Shown here: positions 7,461 to 14,278 of the stretch, piece by piece
Position numbering within the stretch: position 1 is the first letter of the stretch
Layout of the letters: each line of letters begins with the position of its first letter
Assembly (NCBI GenBank): GCA_025980665.1
Contig: JAICXC010000023.1
Coordinates: 1 to 50,114, forward strand
From: Bryobacteraceae bacterium
Lineage (GTDB): Bacteria > Acidobacteriota > Terriglobia > Bryobacterales > Bryobacteraceae
Direction of reading: 5' to 3'
Length of the DNA stretch: 50,114 bases
Translations under genes and position numbers: made by a program
The notes under the pieces: model-generated
Seen by the model: the letters and a program-made list of their open reading frames with translations, nothing else
Databases searched by the model: none
What the model was told of the DNA's origin: nothing

Positions 7461-9227
7461 TCAGTTCGGCGAATACATGCTCGTCATACGAAACGTGCGA
7501 TAGAGAATTGCATTCGCCTTCGCTTCGTAGATGACGTGGCCGGACCCATCTACTTCGATCGAGTACGCAACCCCCGCGCCCTGAGGCACGAATCCTGCAT
7601 CGAAATGGTAGTTGTGGTCCGGTAGCAGTTGAGCTGACCCGACCGCGAGTGAATAGACTCCGAGGTCGGCGTTCAGGATGAAGGATGCCGTGCGGTTCTG
7701 CTCGTCCAGCCTGAGAACCTGGCCCCGGCTGTTTCCACCGACGCTGCCTACGCGGGTATTGCCGTCGTCGAAGACCAGTAGAGCGGACGGATCGGAAAAC
7801 TCGAAATTCGCATCGTGCTGATGGGAGAACCAAGGCCATGGGTCCGAGGAATTGAACTGGAAATCACCGTCCTTGCCCAGGCGCCAGATCACGTGACCAT
7901 CTCCCTTCCCGTTCCGGTAGCTAACCTTGATCAGCCAATCCTGGTGGCGGCTGGAATACAGCAGCTCCCCATCCGGCGTTTGCTGAAGCGCGTTGCCGTG
8001 CGTCCAGTCATTGGCCTCTTTCGCCAAGTAAAAGGGAGCGCACGCGCTAACCGGTCCGCAGGTTTCGCCCAGAACCGCTTTGCGCGCGACATCCAGATGA
8101 TCGAACGTGTCCCAGGTCCAGACTACATTCAGGTTGCTGTCCAATACGACGATCATGTCTCCGAGCACGTCCACCGCCCCCGGACCCTGGACGTTCGTGA
8201 GTATTTGCTCGACGCCCGCCAGTGCGGCGATATTCCCGTCCGGCAGTGTCCTGGCTTCGTGGTGAAAGCCAGTGATCGGTCTCCTGCCCATGGCGGCCAG
8301 CTGCTCATTCACGCGGGCTGCGTTCGTTTCGAGAACGGTCATACCCACAAGGTCGAACTTGCGGATGATCTGCTGTGACACGTCGAGCTGCTCGCTCTCG
8401 ATCGTGCCCCAGAAATAACCGCCTTCCTCGGGCCGCGTGACAGTATAAATTCCGTTGTTGCTGTACCAGACGACATTCCCTTCCAGATCGTGCGCAACAG
8501 CTCCTGCCAGGGAACTGCCTAGGAGGATCGGACTCGATAGGCCTGCCGCAGGTGGCTGAATCACCGTCTCTGTGAACAAGCCGGCGGCGGCCTGGCTCAT
8601 CCCAAAAAGAATGTCTGGACCAGTAACGAGTTGTCCCGCGGCGTCAATGATGTGTCGGGCGGTGTACTCGGCATTTGAATGCAGTCCCGCCAGGTAAAAA
8701 TTCATGCTGCGCCCCGCTTCGCAGGCTTTGTACGGCGTCTCCTGAATGGCTCCATCTCGTCCTTGGACCTGTACTTTCATCCGCGATCCACCTGCACAAA
8801 GAGCGCTGTAGAGAAACACCAGCGGGTGGGTCGTGGGACTCACTACAGGGCCGCCGTCCGCGCTTACCCGCGATAGCATTCGGTAAACGCTGGACGCGGC
8901 CGCCACTTCACCCGTCTGCCGATTCTTCGCGGACACCTCTATCTCGTAGAGACCCTCGTGATCAGCCGCGGTCCAGTCCAGGGATGCGAGCGGACCATAA
9001 TCTCGAATCATCGCGAAATCGCCGCCAATCTCCCTCACCCGAAACCGGTACCAGATCATACCGGCCGCCGAGTCGGGGACCGAGGCGTTCCACGTAATCA
9101 TGGTCGCAACCGGAGCGGGCGAAGGTAGCGAAGACGTCAGCGTGATGGTCATCTGCGCCGAGGATATCGCCGCGAACGCAAGCCCTGCGATTCCCATACG
9201 GATAAACTGCAAACTGGAACTGGCCAT
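7461..9227 (-). CDS. assT: aryl-sulfate sulfotransferase (AssT-like), exported
   Basis: Predicted periplasmic PAPS-independent sulfotransferase that moves a sulfuryl group from one aryl sulfate to another phenol through a sulfo-histidine. I chose the ATG at 9227 (588 aa) because AAGGGAG sits just upstream and a clean signal peptide follows (about 1-25); the frame is open to 9458 but those residues do not look like a leader. A beta-sandwich-like region (26-205) precedes the propeller. Family marks: FHHEARTLPDGN (321-332), a CX5C pair C390/C396 matching the disulfide next to the active site of characterised AssT, H410 in DWTHGN as likely nucleophile, and SSRHQDWLIKV. It diverges from a sulfatase gene. 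Confidence 0.88.
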   Translation of the reverse strand: MASSSLQFIRMGIAGLAFAAISSAQMTITLTSSLPSPAPVATMITWNASVPDSAAGMIWYRFRVREIGGDFAMIRDYGPLASLDWTAADHEGLYEIEVSAKNRQTGEVAAASSVYRMLSRVSADGGPVVSPTTHPLVFLYSALCAGGSRMKVQVQGRDGAIQETPYKACEAGRSMNFYLAGLHSNAEYTARHIIDAAGQLVTGPDILFGMSQAAAGLFTETVIQPPAAGLSSPILLGSSLAGAVAHDLEGNVVWYSNNGIYTVTRPEEGGYFWGTIESEQLDVSQQIIRKFDLVGMTVLETNAARVNEQLAAMGRRPITGFHHEARTLPDGNIAALAGVEQILTNVQGPGAVDVLGDMIVVLDSNLNVVWTWDTFDHLDVARKAVLGETCGPVSACAPFYLAKEANDWTHGNALQQTPDGELLYSSRHQDWLIKVSYRNGKGDGHVIWRLGKDGDFQFNSSDPWPWFSHQHDANFEFSDPSALLVFDDGNTRVGSVGGNSRGQVLRLDEQNRTASFILNADLGVYSLAVGSAQLLPDHNYHFDAGFVPQGAGVAYSIEVDGSGHVIYEAKANAILYRTFRMTSMYSPN

Positions 9228-9539
9228 TTCTCCCTTTTCCTTTATGAGCACCTTGGGCGGCGATAAGTAGTGGTAGTAGGGTGCGTTACAGATGGATCTA
9301 CTCTTCAATCGACGTATTTGGGTCAAAAGCTTAGCGATGCTGTTTGGCAATGCATCAAGTGAAGTCCGGCAGATCGGGATAGGTTTGAATCTAAGGAGCT
9401 TAAGCCCTCGAGCGCCCGGAGAGACTCGTTGATGGTTCAAGGGTCCTGGAACTTTCAAGGGTCCTGGAACTGAAGCGACATCCAGCGGGTGGAGGGAAAC
9501 TTAGGTTAATGCTACGATACTGAGGATCCAGTAACTAGG
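9228..9539. promoter_or_regulatory. divergent intergenic region between sulfotransferase and sulfatase genes
   Basis: About 310 bp without a convincing gene; the extended frame on the minus strand through it is leader-unlike. It must hold the promoters of both divergent genes. The one clear structure is the tandem repeat at 9436-9471. I see no confident -35/-10 pair. Confidence 0.5.
9436..9471. repeat. perfect tandem 18-bp repeat, each unit an imperfect palindrome
   Basis: TTCAAGGGTCCTGGAACT occurs twice head to tail (9436-9453, 9454-9471) with no mismatch. Each unit is nearly self-complementary: GTTCaAGGgtCCTgGAAC pairs at 7 of 9 positions per arm in the first copy, with one more mismatch at the outer base in the second. 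It lies 69 bp before the sulfatase ATG. Duplicated palindromes in a divergent promoter region suggest a regulator-binding site, but a chance short duplication is possible. Confidence 0.6.
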
Positions 9540-10931
9540 ATGTTTACCCGACGCCGGTTTGTTAAGGTTGCCTCCGCTGCGCCTCTCCTGGCCGCTCGAA
9601 GCTTCGGCCAGGGCTTTTTGAGCACGCTGCCTTCGCACCCGAACTTTATAGTCATATTGACCGACGATCTCGGGTTCGGCGACGTGGGATTCACCGGATC
9701 CAGAATCAAGACCCCGAATCTGGACAAACTGGCCGCGGCCGGCGCTCAATTCTCGCAGTTCTATGCGGGTAACCCCGTATGTTCGCCTTCCCGTGCCGCC
9801 TTCCTAACGGGACGCTATCCCACGCGCATGGGCATCCCCAATGTTCTTTACGCCAACGACACGTACGGGCTTCCGACCACGGAAACCACCATTCCTGAAG
9901 TGCTCAAGCCGGCCGGATACGTAAGCGCCTGCATCGGCAAATGGCACCTGGGATCCCTTCATGAGTTTCTTCCGACCAATCGGGGCTTCGACACGTTTTA
10001 CGGCGTGCCCTACAGCAACGATATGCGGCCATTGCCCCTGATGCATGACCTGACGGTGATGGAACCGGATACCGACAACGACTTGCTTACTCAGAAATAC
10101 ACAAATGCCGCCGTGCAGTTTATCAAGGCAAACCAGAACCGCCCGTTTTTTCTTTATCTGGCGCACAACGTGCCCCATGTGCCGGTGGGTGCTTCTCCAG
10201 CATTCAAAGGAAAATCGGACCTCGGACTCTACGCCGATGCGGTAGAGGAAATGGATTGGAGCGTCGGCCAAGTCATGCAAGCTCTCAACGACGCTGGAAT
10301 CTCAGGTAATACGCTCTCCGTGTTCACCAGTGACAACGGCCCGTGGTTCCAAGGGAGTGCCGGGCGATTCCGTGGAAGAAAGGGCCAAACCTACGAAGGG
10401 GGCGTGCGCGAGCCTTTTGTGGCCTACATGCCCGGTGTGATCACGGCCGGAACTGCTCCTGCTGGTTTTGGCTCGTTAATGGACTTACTGCCGACCCTTG
10501 CCGGCCTGGCGAACGCTTCGCTGCCCAAGCTCCCGCTCGACGGCATCGACATCTGGCCCATGATGACTGGCAATCAAAGCTCACTTGAGCGCGAGGCTTT
10601 GCTGTATTTCGATTCGTGGAATCTTCAGTGCGCGCGTGTGGGCCCGTGGAAATTGCACGTGGCGCGCTACAACTCGTATCCCTGGGTGGAAGCACCTTCA
10701 GAAGGCCGGGTCAACTTGCCTCTGCCAAAACCGGAACTGTACAACATTGAGTCAGATCCGGAGGAAAGCTACGAATGTGGCGAGGCCCATCCGGAGGTCG
10801 TGAAGGACATCCAGGGCCGAATTCTGACGGCGCTCGCTTCCTTCCCCGCGCAGGTTCAGACGGCATGGGCCGCAACCCAAGCGCGGCAAACGCAACCTTT
10901 TTCGACAGGAGCGGTCCCTGCTCCGCAATAG
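9540..10931 (+). CDS. Tat-exported sulfatase (arylsulfatase family)
   Basis: Formylglycine-dependent sulfatase of 463 residues that hydrolyses sulfate esters. The N-terminus RRRFVKVASAAPLLAA (4-19) is a twin-arginine-type signal. Metal-binding aspartates D42 and D43 are in ILTDDLGFGD, and C81 in CSPSRAAFLTGR is the cysteine to be converted to formylglycine (class-I signature C-x-P-x-R plus LTGR). Downstream are GKWHLG and the late FTSDNGPW block with the usual Asp-Asn metal ligands. The formylglycine-generating enzyme is not in this window. The gene diverges from an aryl-sulfate sulfotransferase, suggesting a shared sulfated-compound context; the substrate cannot be told from sequence. Confidence 0.95.
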   Translation: MFTRRRFVKVASAAPLLAARSFGQGFLSTLPSHPNFIVILTDDLGFGDVGFTGSRIKTPNLDKLAAAGAQFSQFYAGNPVCSPSRAAFLTGRYPTRMGIPNVLYANDTYGLPTTETTIPEVLKPAGYVSACIGKWHLGSLHEFLPTNRGFDTFYGVPYSNDMRPLPLMHDLTVMEPDTDNDLLTQKYTNAAVQFIKANQNRPFFLYLAHNVPHVPVGASPAFKGKSDLGLYADAVEEMDWSVGQVMQALNDAGISGNTLSVFTSDNGPWFQGSAGRFRGRKGQTYEGGVREPFVAYMPGVITAGTAPAGFGSLMDLLPTLAGLANASLPKLPLDGIDIWPMMTGNQSSLEREALLYFDSWNLQCARVGPWKLHVARYNSYPWVEAPSEGRVNLPLPKPELYNIESDPEESYECGEAHPEVVKDIQGRILTALASFPAQVQTAWAATQARQTQPFSTGAVPAPQ

Positions 10932-10955
10932 GCAATGAGAATTGCTCGTCGTCAG

Positions 10956-11978
10956 TCAGCGACCCGGCCGAGACTTTGCGAGCGCGGCCCGCGCTGCCGC
11001 CAGGTCCTGTTCCAAAGACTGAATGTAATTGGCGGCCCGCTTCGCTTCCGCTGCGACAGTCTGGAAATCGGCTAAGGCTGTCTCATTCTCCTTACGCAGC
11101 GCTCGCGCCCATTGGGTCCGGTCTTCCAGTTGACGCTCGAGGAGCGCCACCCGTCGAACAGCGCGCGCGTAAGCCTCCGTGATCTCCACGAAAGGCGGCT
11201 GAAAGCGGCCCTTCCGGCCTACGATCGGAAGCGACCACGTCTCGTCATGCAGGACGCCGAATTCTGGGATATCCTCCGTGGCGACTTGAACGCTGGCGAA
11301 ACCCGCCCTGGCAAGAATTTCCTTCAGCGACGGCTCGCTAAAGATGCGCATTTCCAGGGTGGATCCGTCGCCGCCGTGGAACGAAAGATTTTCGAACACC
11401 TCAATGGAGCCGTCGCGGCGGCGATTCACGAGCACCGTGCGGCCGCCGGGCGCGGCCAGGGAATACTCGTGCAACTCGGGATAATGCTCGGCCGTTTGTC
11501 CGTCGATTCGATACGGCACGGTGAGCAGCAACAGTCCATTTGGCTTGAGCAGCTTGTTCAGGTTGGCGAACGCCCGTTCCACAGGCGGCGAAACATGTTC
11601 CAGAACTTCACTCGACAGAATGAAATCGTACTGGCCCGTGCGCGCCTGGAGTTGTTCCGCCGTTGGATCGGCGACATCCAGGCGCGGTTCCTGATGATAG
11701 AACGTATTGGTGTACTCGAACTTTTCCTCCAGCCGCCCGGCGAGCTCCGGCGGATCGCTCATGCCAAAGCCGCGGATGCCCTTGCTCACCGGGAAATCAG
11801 GAATCGTCAGCTCGACGCCAAAAAGTTCGCGCGATAGTAGCGCAATTAGGCTCCGTAAGCGCACGGTGGATCCGCACGCCGTGCAGCTCGGGACCTCGCG
11901 GCCCGGCGGGCCCGCGAGCCGCTTGCACATAGCCCCACAGATATTACAGGTGAAGTTTTCTGAATCGGAAAACGTCAA
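10956..11978 (-). CDS. class I SAM-dependent methyltransferase with N-terminal zinc ribbon
   Basis: The best start is TTG at 11978, preceded by GGGAGG with a 6-nt spacer, giving 340 residues; the frame is open further upstream but only inside the preceding gene. The N-terminus carries CNIC (11-14) and CTAC (32-35), a likely zinc ribbon. A methyltransferase core follows with LDVADP (100-105) and SSEVLEHV (122-129), a motif set seen in sugar and small-molecule methyltransferases. Residues about 275-335 are a charged coiled coil. It overlaps the end of the GT39-type gene by 35 bp, so the two are co-transcribed and may act on the same glycan or lipid. The substrate is unknown. Confidence 0.82.
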   Translation of the reverse strand: MTFSDSENFTCNICGAMCKRLAGPPGREVPSCTACGSTVRLRSLIALLSRELFGVELTIPDFPVSKGIRGFGMSDPPELAGRLEEKFEYTNTFYHQEPRLDVADPTAEQLQARTGQYDFILSSEVLEHVSPPVERAFANLNKLLKPNGLLLLTVPYRIDGQTAEHYPELHEYSLAAPGGRTVLVNRRRDGSIEVFENLSFHGGDGSTLEMRIFSEPSLKEILARAGFASVQVATEDIPEFGVLHDETWSLPIVGRKGRFQPPFVEITEAYARAVRRVALLERQLEDRTQWARALRKENETALADFQTVAAEAKRAANYIQSLEQDLAAARAALAKSRPGR

Positions 11979-13518
11979 ACGTTGGCCTCCCGTTGCGATC
12001 GTAGATCGTGGTGAGTGGTTCTTCCTCGTACTGCTCGCGCCGGGCGAGATCCTCCAGCGCCGCGCGCTCCTGCGGATGAAACGCGGCTCCCCCCGTGTGC
12101 GCCACGAAGACATTCAGAGGATCGCTCAGCAAGGGGTTAAGGGATTCATCGCTGCCGGTATCGGCGTAAACCAAGGGAAGCGAACCTTTGCTCAGCAGGT
12201 TCATTGTCTCCATGAATCCCCAATCCGCGGCGACGATCTTCCGGGCATGAAGGTCCGTCAAATAGCGGTCAAGCGGGTCCATCGCGTCGGTCCAGCGGAC
12301 GGTAGGGCCGTTGCCGATCAGGTCCGCGTAGTATTGGTTGGTCACGGCTACATTCGATCCGCACAGCAGCGCGGTGACGAGCGCCGCCGGAGCCGCCGGG
12401 ATGCGCGCCAGCACCGCCGCGATCGGAAGCAATTGAAACGGCCACAGCAGGATCGCATGGTGGGCCGCACCACCGGCTCCCGCGGTCACAACCATCGGTA
12501 GCCAGGTGGCCGCGCAAACGATCAGTCCGAACAGAATCGGTTTGCGGGCCTGCGATTTCCAAAGGAACACTATGGACAACACCGACGCGATTGCCGCCAC
12601 CAGCATGGCGTTACGATGCGGACGGTCCGTCCAGCGGCTCACGGCGAGTGACAGAGAATGATACCAGTGCGTAGGCTCGCCGGGTTGCGGCCCGGGTTCC
12701 CCGGCGGTCAGGAATCCGAACATTACGTAGCCATCCATGGTTTGTTCGAGAATATCGGCCTTGTGCGGAAGTTCAGTCCGCCCGAGGTGAGCGTTCGACC
12801 GCAACGTCTCGAGCGGACGGGCGATGTTGTAGATCACCAGGGGCAGTGCGCCTCCCAGCATCGCCAACGCGGCCACCGCGATGTTTGCTGGATTGAAATG
12901 CTTCCGTAACTCCCGCGGAAACACGGCAATCGTGGCGATCGCGAGTCCGAACAGCACCCATGCGAATAAGGCTTTATCCCACATTCCCAATCCTAAAAGT
13001 ATGAACGCCCAGGCTAGATCCTTCTTGTTCGTATTTTGATGGAACCGAACCAGTAGCACCATCGCTGCCAGCTTAAAAACGAATTGCAGCGTCACTGGAC
13101 CGTAGTCCGCCGTATTCAAAAGAAGGTAGCTGGTATCGGTGGCCAGCAGCAGCGTACCAATCCAGGCAGCCCGGCGGCCGATTGTCCGATCCAGCAATTC
13201 GAAGAACAGCCATAGCGTGCCTGCGGCGAAAATCAGCATGGGAAGGCGAAGGACGATCGGGCGCGGCGCCGCGAAAATAAACAGCCCTTTGTAAAACCAG
13301 GTCTTGACCGCGCCCAGGTAGCTGATCAGCATGACCGGTACTTCCGCACCAGCGATGTTCCACGAATACCACGCGCTCCCGTGGTCGTAGAGGCCATTGG
13401 CGACGATCGCCTCATCCGCTTCGATGCCCAGCCGCGGAACGAATAGCATGCCTGCAGCGACAAATGCCACAGCCACCGCAATCAGGCCGCGCTGCGTCCA
13501 CGGAGTCATTCTCTGCAT
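11944..13518 (-). CDS. GT39/ArnT-like membrane glycosyltransferase
   Basis: A 524-residue polytopic protein with roughly ten hydrophobic segments. The first periplasmic loop has the acidic pair D35-E36 (GIEADEAIV), the catalytic position in GT-C enzymes of the PMT/ArnT class, and R-x-P-x-L segments typical of them are present (VLRLPMLIF). It should transfer a sugar from a polyprenyl-phosphate donor to an envelope acceptor on the outer face of the inner membrane. The C-terminal ~110 residues form a soluble tail. Downstream is a methyltransferase overlapping by 35 bp; upstream, 26 bp away, is a DinB gene. An ATG at 13509 is an equally possible start. Confidence 0.82.
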   Translation of the reverse strand: MQRMTPWTQRGLIAVAVAFVAAGMLFVPRLGIEADEAIVANGLYDHGSAWYSWNIAGAEVPVMLISYLGAVKTWFYKGLFIFAAPRPIVLRLPMLIFAAGTLWLFFELLDRTIGRRAAWIGTLLLATDTSYLLLNTADYGPVTLQFVFKLAAMVLLVRFHQNTNKKDLAWAFILLGLGMWDKALFAWVLFGLAIATIAVFPRELRKHFNPANIAVAALAMLGGALPLVIYNIARPLETLRSNAHLGRTELPHKADILEQTMDGYVMFGFLTAGEPGPQPGEPTHWYHSLSLAVSRWTDRPHRNAMLVAAIASVLSIVFLWKSQARKPILFGLIVCAATWLPMVVTAGAGGAAHHAILLWPFQLLPIAAVLARIPAAPAALVTALLCGSNVAVTNQYYADLIGNGPTVRWTDAMDPLDRYLTDLHARKIVAADWGFMETMNLLSKGSLPLVYADTGSDESLNPLLSDPLNVFVAHTGGAAFHPQERAALEDLARREQYEEEPLTTIYDRNGRPTFDVFRFRKLHL

Positions 13519-13544
13519 GGTATCCGCTACGGCTGAAACTTGAG

Positions 13545-14054
13545 TTAGGAGTGGCCTGGAGCTTGGGCCGCTTGCTTCGCGCGATGCTCCTTGTAAGCCG
13601 CGCGCGTGCGCTGAATCTGCTGGACGTGCTCTTCTACGTGCTCGGCATTGCCCTTGACCAGATCGAGCAGCGTCAGTCGTCCACTTTCGGTATGGTTGCC
13701 GGTGCGCAAGAAAGCATCCTCGGGCAGAGCTTTGAGAAGCTCGTGATTTTCAGTGCGAAGCTTGCGAAAGGTTTCGAGCGCCTGCGAAATCTTGCGTCGT
13801 TGGTAGTCCAGATGGTCCGCCCACAGTTCGCCGTTGAAGGCTTGGAGCGTAGGATTGTCCTCCGCCGCGATTTGGCGGATGCGCATCACACCCACCGCCT
13901 CCGAATCCGCCAAGTGGCACACGATCTGCCGCACACTCCATTTATCGGGTGCGGGTTTAAAATCGAGCTCCGATCCAGCCGCGCCCGTGGTGGACATCGC
14001 CAGCAATTCACCGCCGCGGCGGAAGCGCTCAAGAATATCGGCCAGATCGCTCAT
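13545..14054 (-). CDS. DinB family metal-dependent helical-bundle protein
   Basis: A 169-residue DinB/YfiT-like four-helix protein. The three metal-ligand histidines expected for the fold are present: H47 (VCHLADSE), H139 and H143 (NAEHVEEHVQQI). KPAPDKWS-VRQIV before the first ligand is typical. Members act in thiol-dependent detoxification or as thiol S-transferases, but most are uncharacterised. It lies 25 bp downstream of the small zinc-ribbon gene and 26 bp upstream of the glycosyltransferase gene, all on the minus strand. Confidence 0.88.
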   Translation of the reverse strand: MSDLADILERFRRGGELLAMSTTGAAGSELDFKPAPDKWSVRQIVCHLADSEAVGVMRIRQIAAEDNPTLQAFNGELWADHLDYQRRKISQALETFRKLRTENHELLKALPEDAFLRTGNHTESGRLTLLDLVKGNAEHVEEHVQQIQRTRAAYKEHRAKQAAQAPGHS

Positions 14055-14055
14055 A

Positions 14056-14092
14056 GAGTCAGTAATAGTCGCTTCGGAGTCAATAATAGTCG
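14056..14092. repeat. 16-bp direct repeat with 21-bp period over the small-protein stop
   Basis: GAGTCAGTAATAGTCG (14056-14071) and GAGTCAATAATAGTCG (14077-14092) differ by one base and are offset by exactly 21 bp, seven codons. On the minus strand each encodes DYY and a TGA stop, so the end of the 33-aa gene has been duplicated in frame just past its own stop. Confidence 0.6.
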
Positions 14093-14181
14093 GCGCAGCT
14101 CATGTAGTAGCCGCACTGTTCGCAGAATAGTTTGCATTTTCGCTCGGCCAGACGGCGGCTGCACACCGGACAGTAAAGCAT
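14080..14181 (-). CDS. 33-aa zinc-ribbon microprotein
   Basis: A complete small gene: ATG at 14181, AAGGA four bases upstream, TGA at 14080-14082. The peptide has two CxxC pairs, CPVC (4-7) and CEQC (19-22), plus a lone cysteine at 15, and ends in GYYMSCADYY, a pattern consistent with a zinc-ribbon knuckle. The frame remains open upstream (to 14418), but those residues look non-coding and overlap ggt on the other strand. The ribosome-binding site lies in a hairpin at 14182-14200. DinB follows after 25 bp. I do not recognise a named family; the strong Shine-Dalgarno sequence and cysteine spacing are the reasons for calling it real. Confidence 0.68.
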   Translation of the reverse strand: MLYCPVCSRRLAERKCKLFCEQCGYYMSCADYY

Positions 14182-14200
14182 GGGTTCCTTGTCAGAACCC
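14182..14200 (-). promoter_or_regulatory. hairpin enclosing the ribosome-binding site of the zinc-ribbon gene
   Basis: On the minus strand GGGTTC-TGACAAG-GAACCC-ATG: a 6-bp perfect stem whose 3' arm abuts the start codon and whose loop and first stem bases contain the AAGGA Shine-Dalgarno sequence. Pairing would partly hide the ribosome-binding site, so translation could be gated by structure or a bound ligand or protein. Confidence 0.55.
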
Positions 14201-14255
14201 TCTTTCGCTCGTTGAGTTATTGAAGATCCCGGAGTAAGCTCCACCGCGAAACCAT

Positions 14256-14261
14256 TATAAT
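14256..14261 (+). promoter_or_regulatory. -10 box (TATAAT) for the gamma-glutamyltransferase gene
   Basis: A perfect TATAAT 17 bp before the ATG at 14279. No good -35 hexamer is seen at 16-18 bp spacing. The implied leader is about ten bases with no clear Shine-Dalgarno sequence. Confidence 0.4.
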
Positions 14262-14278
14262 GAAGGCCGAGAAGCCTC

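Noticed and set aside
9228..9458. N-terminal extension of the sulfotransferase to 9458
   Set aside because: Would bury the signal peptide, cross the tandem repeat and ignore the ribosome-binding site before 9227.
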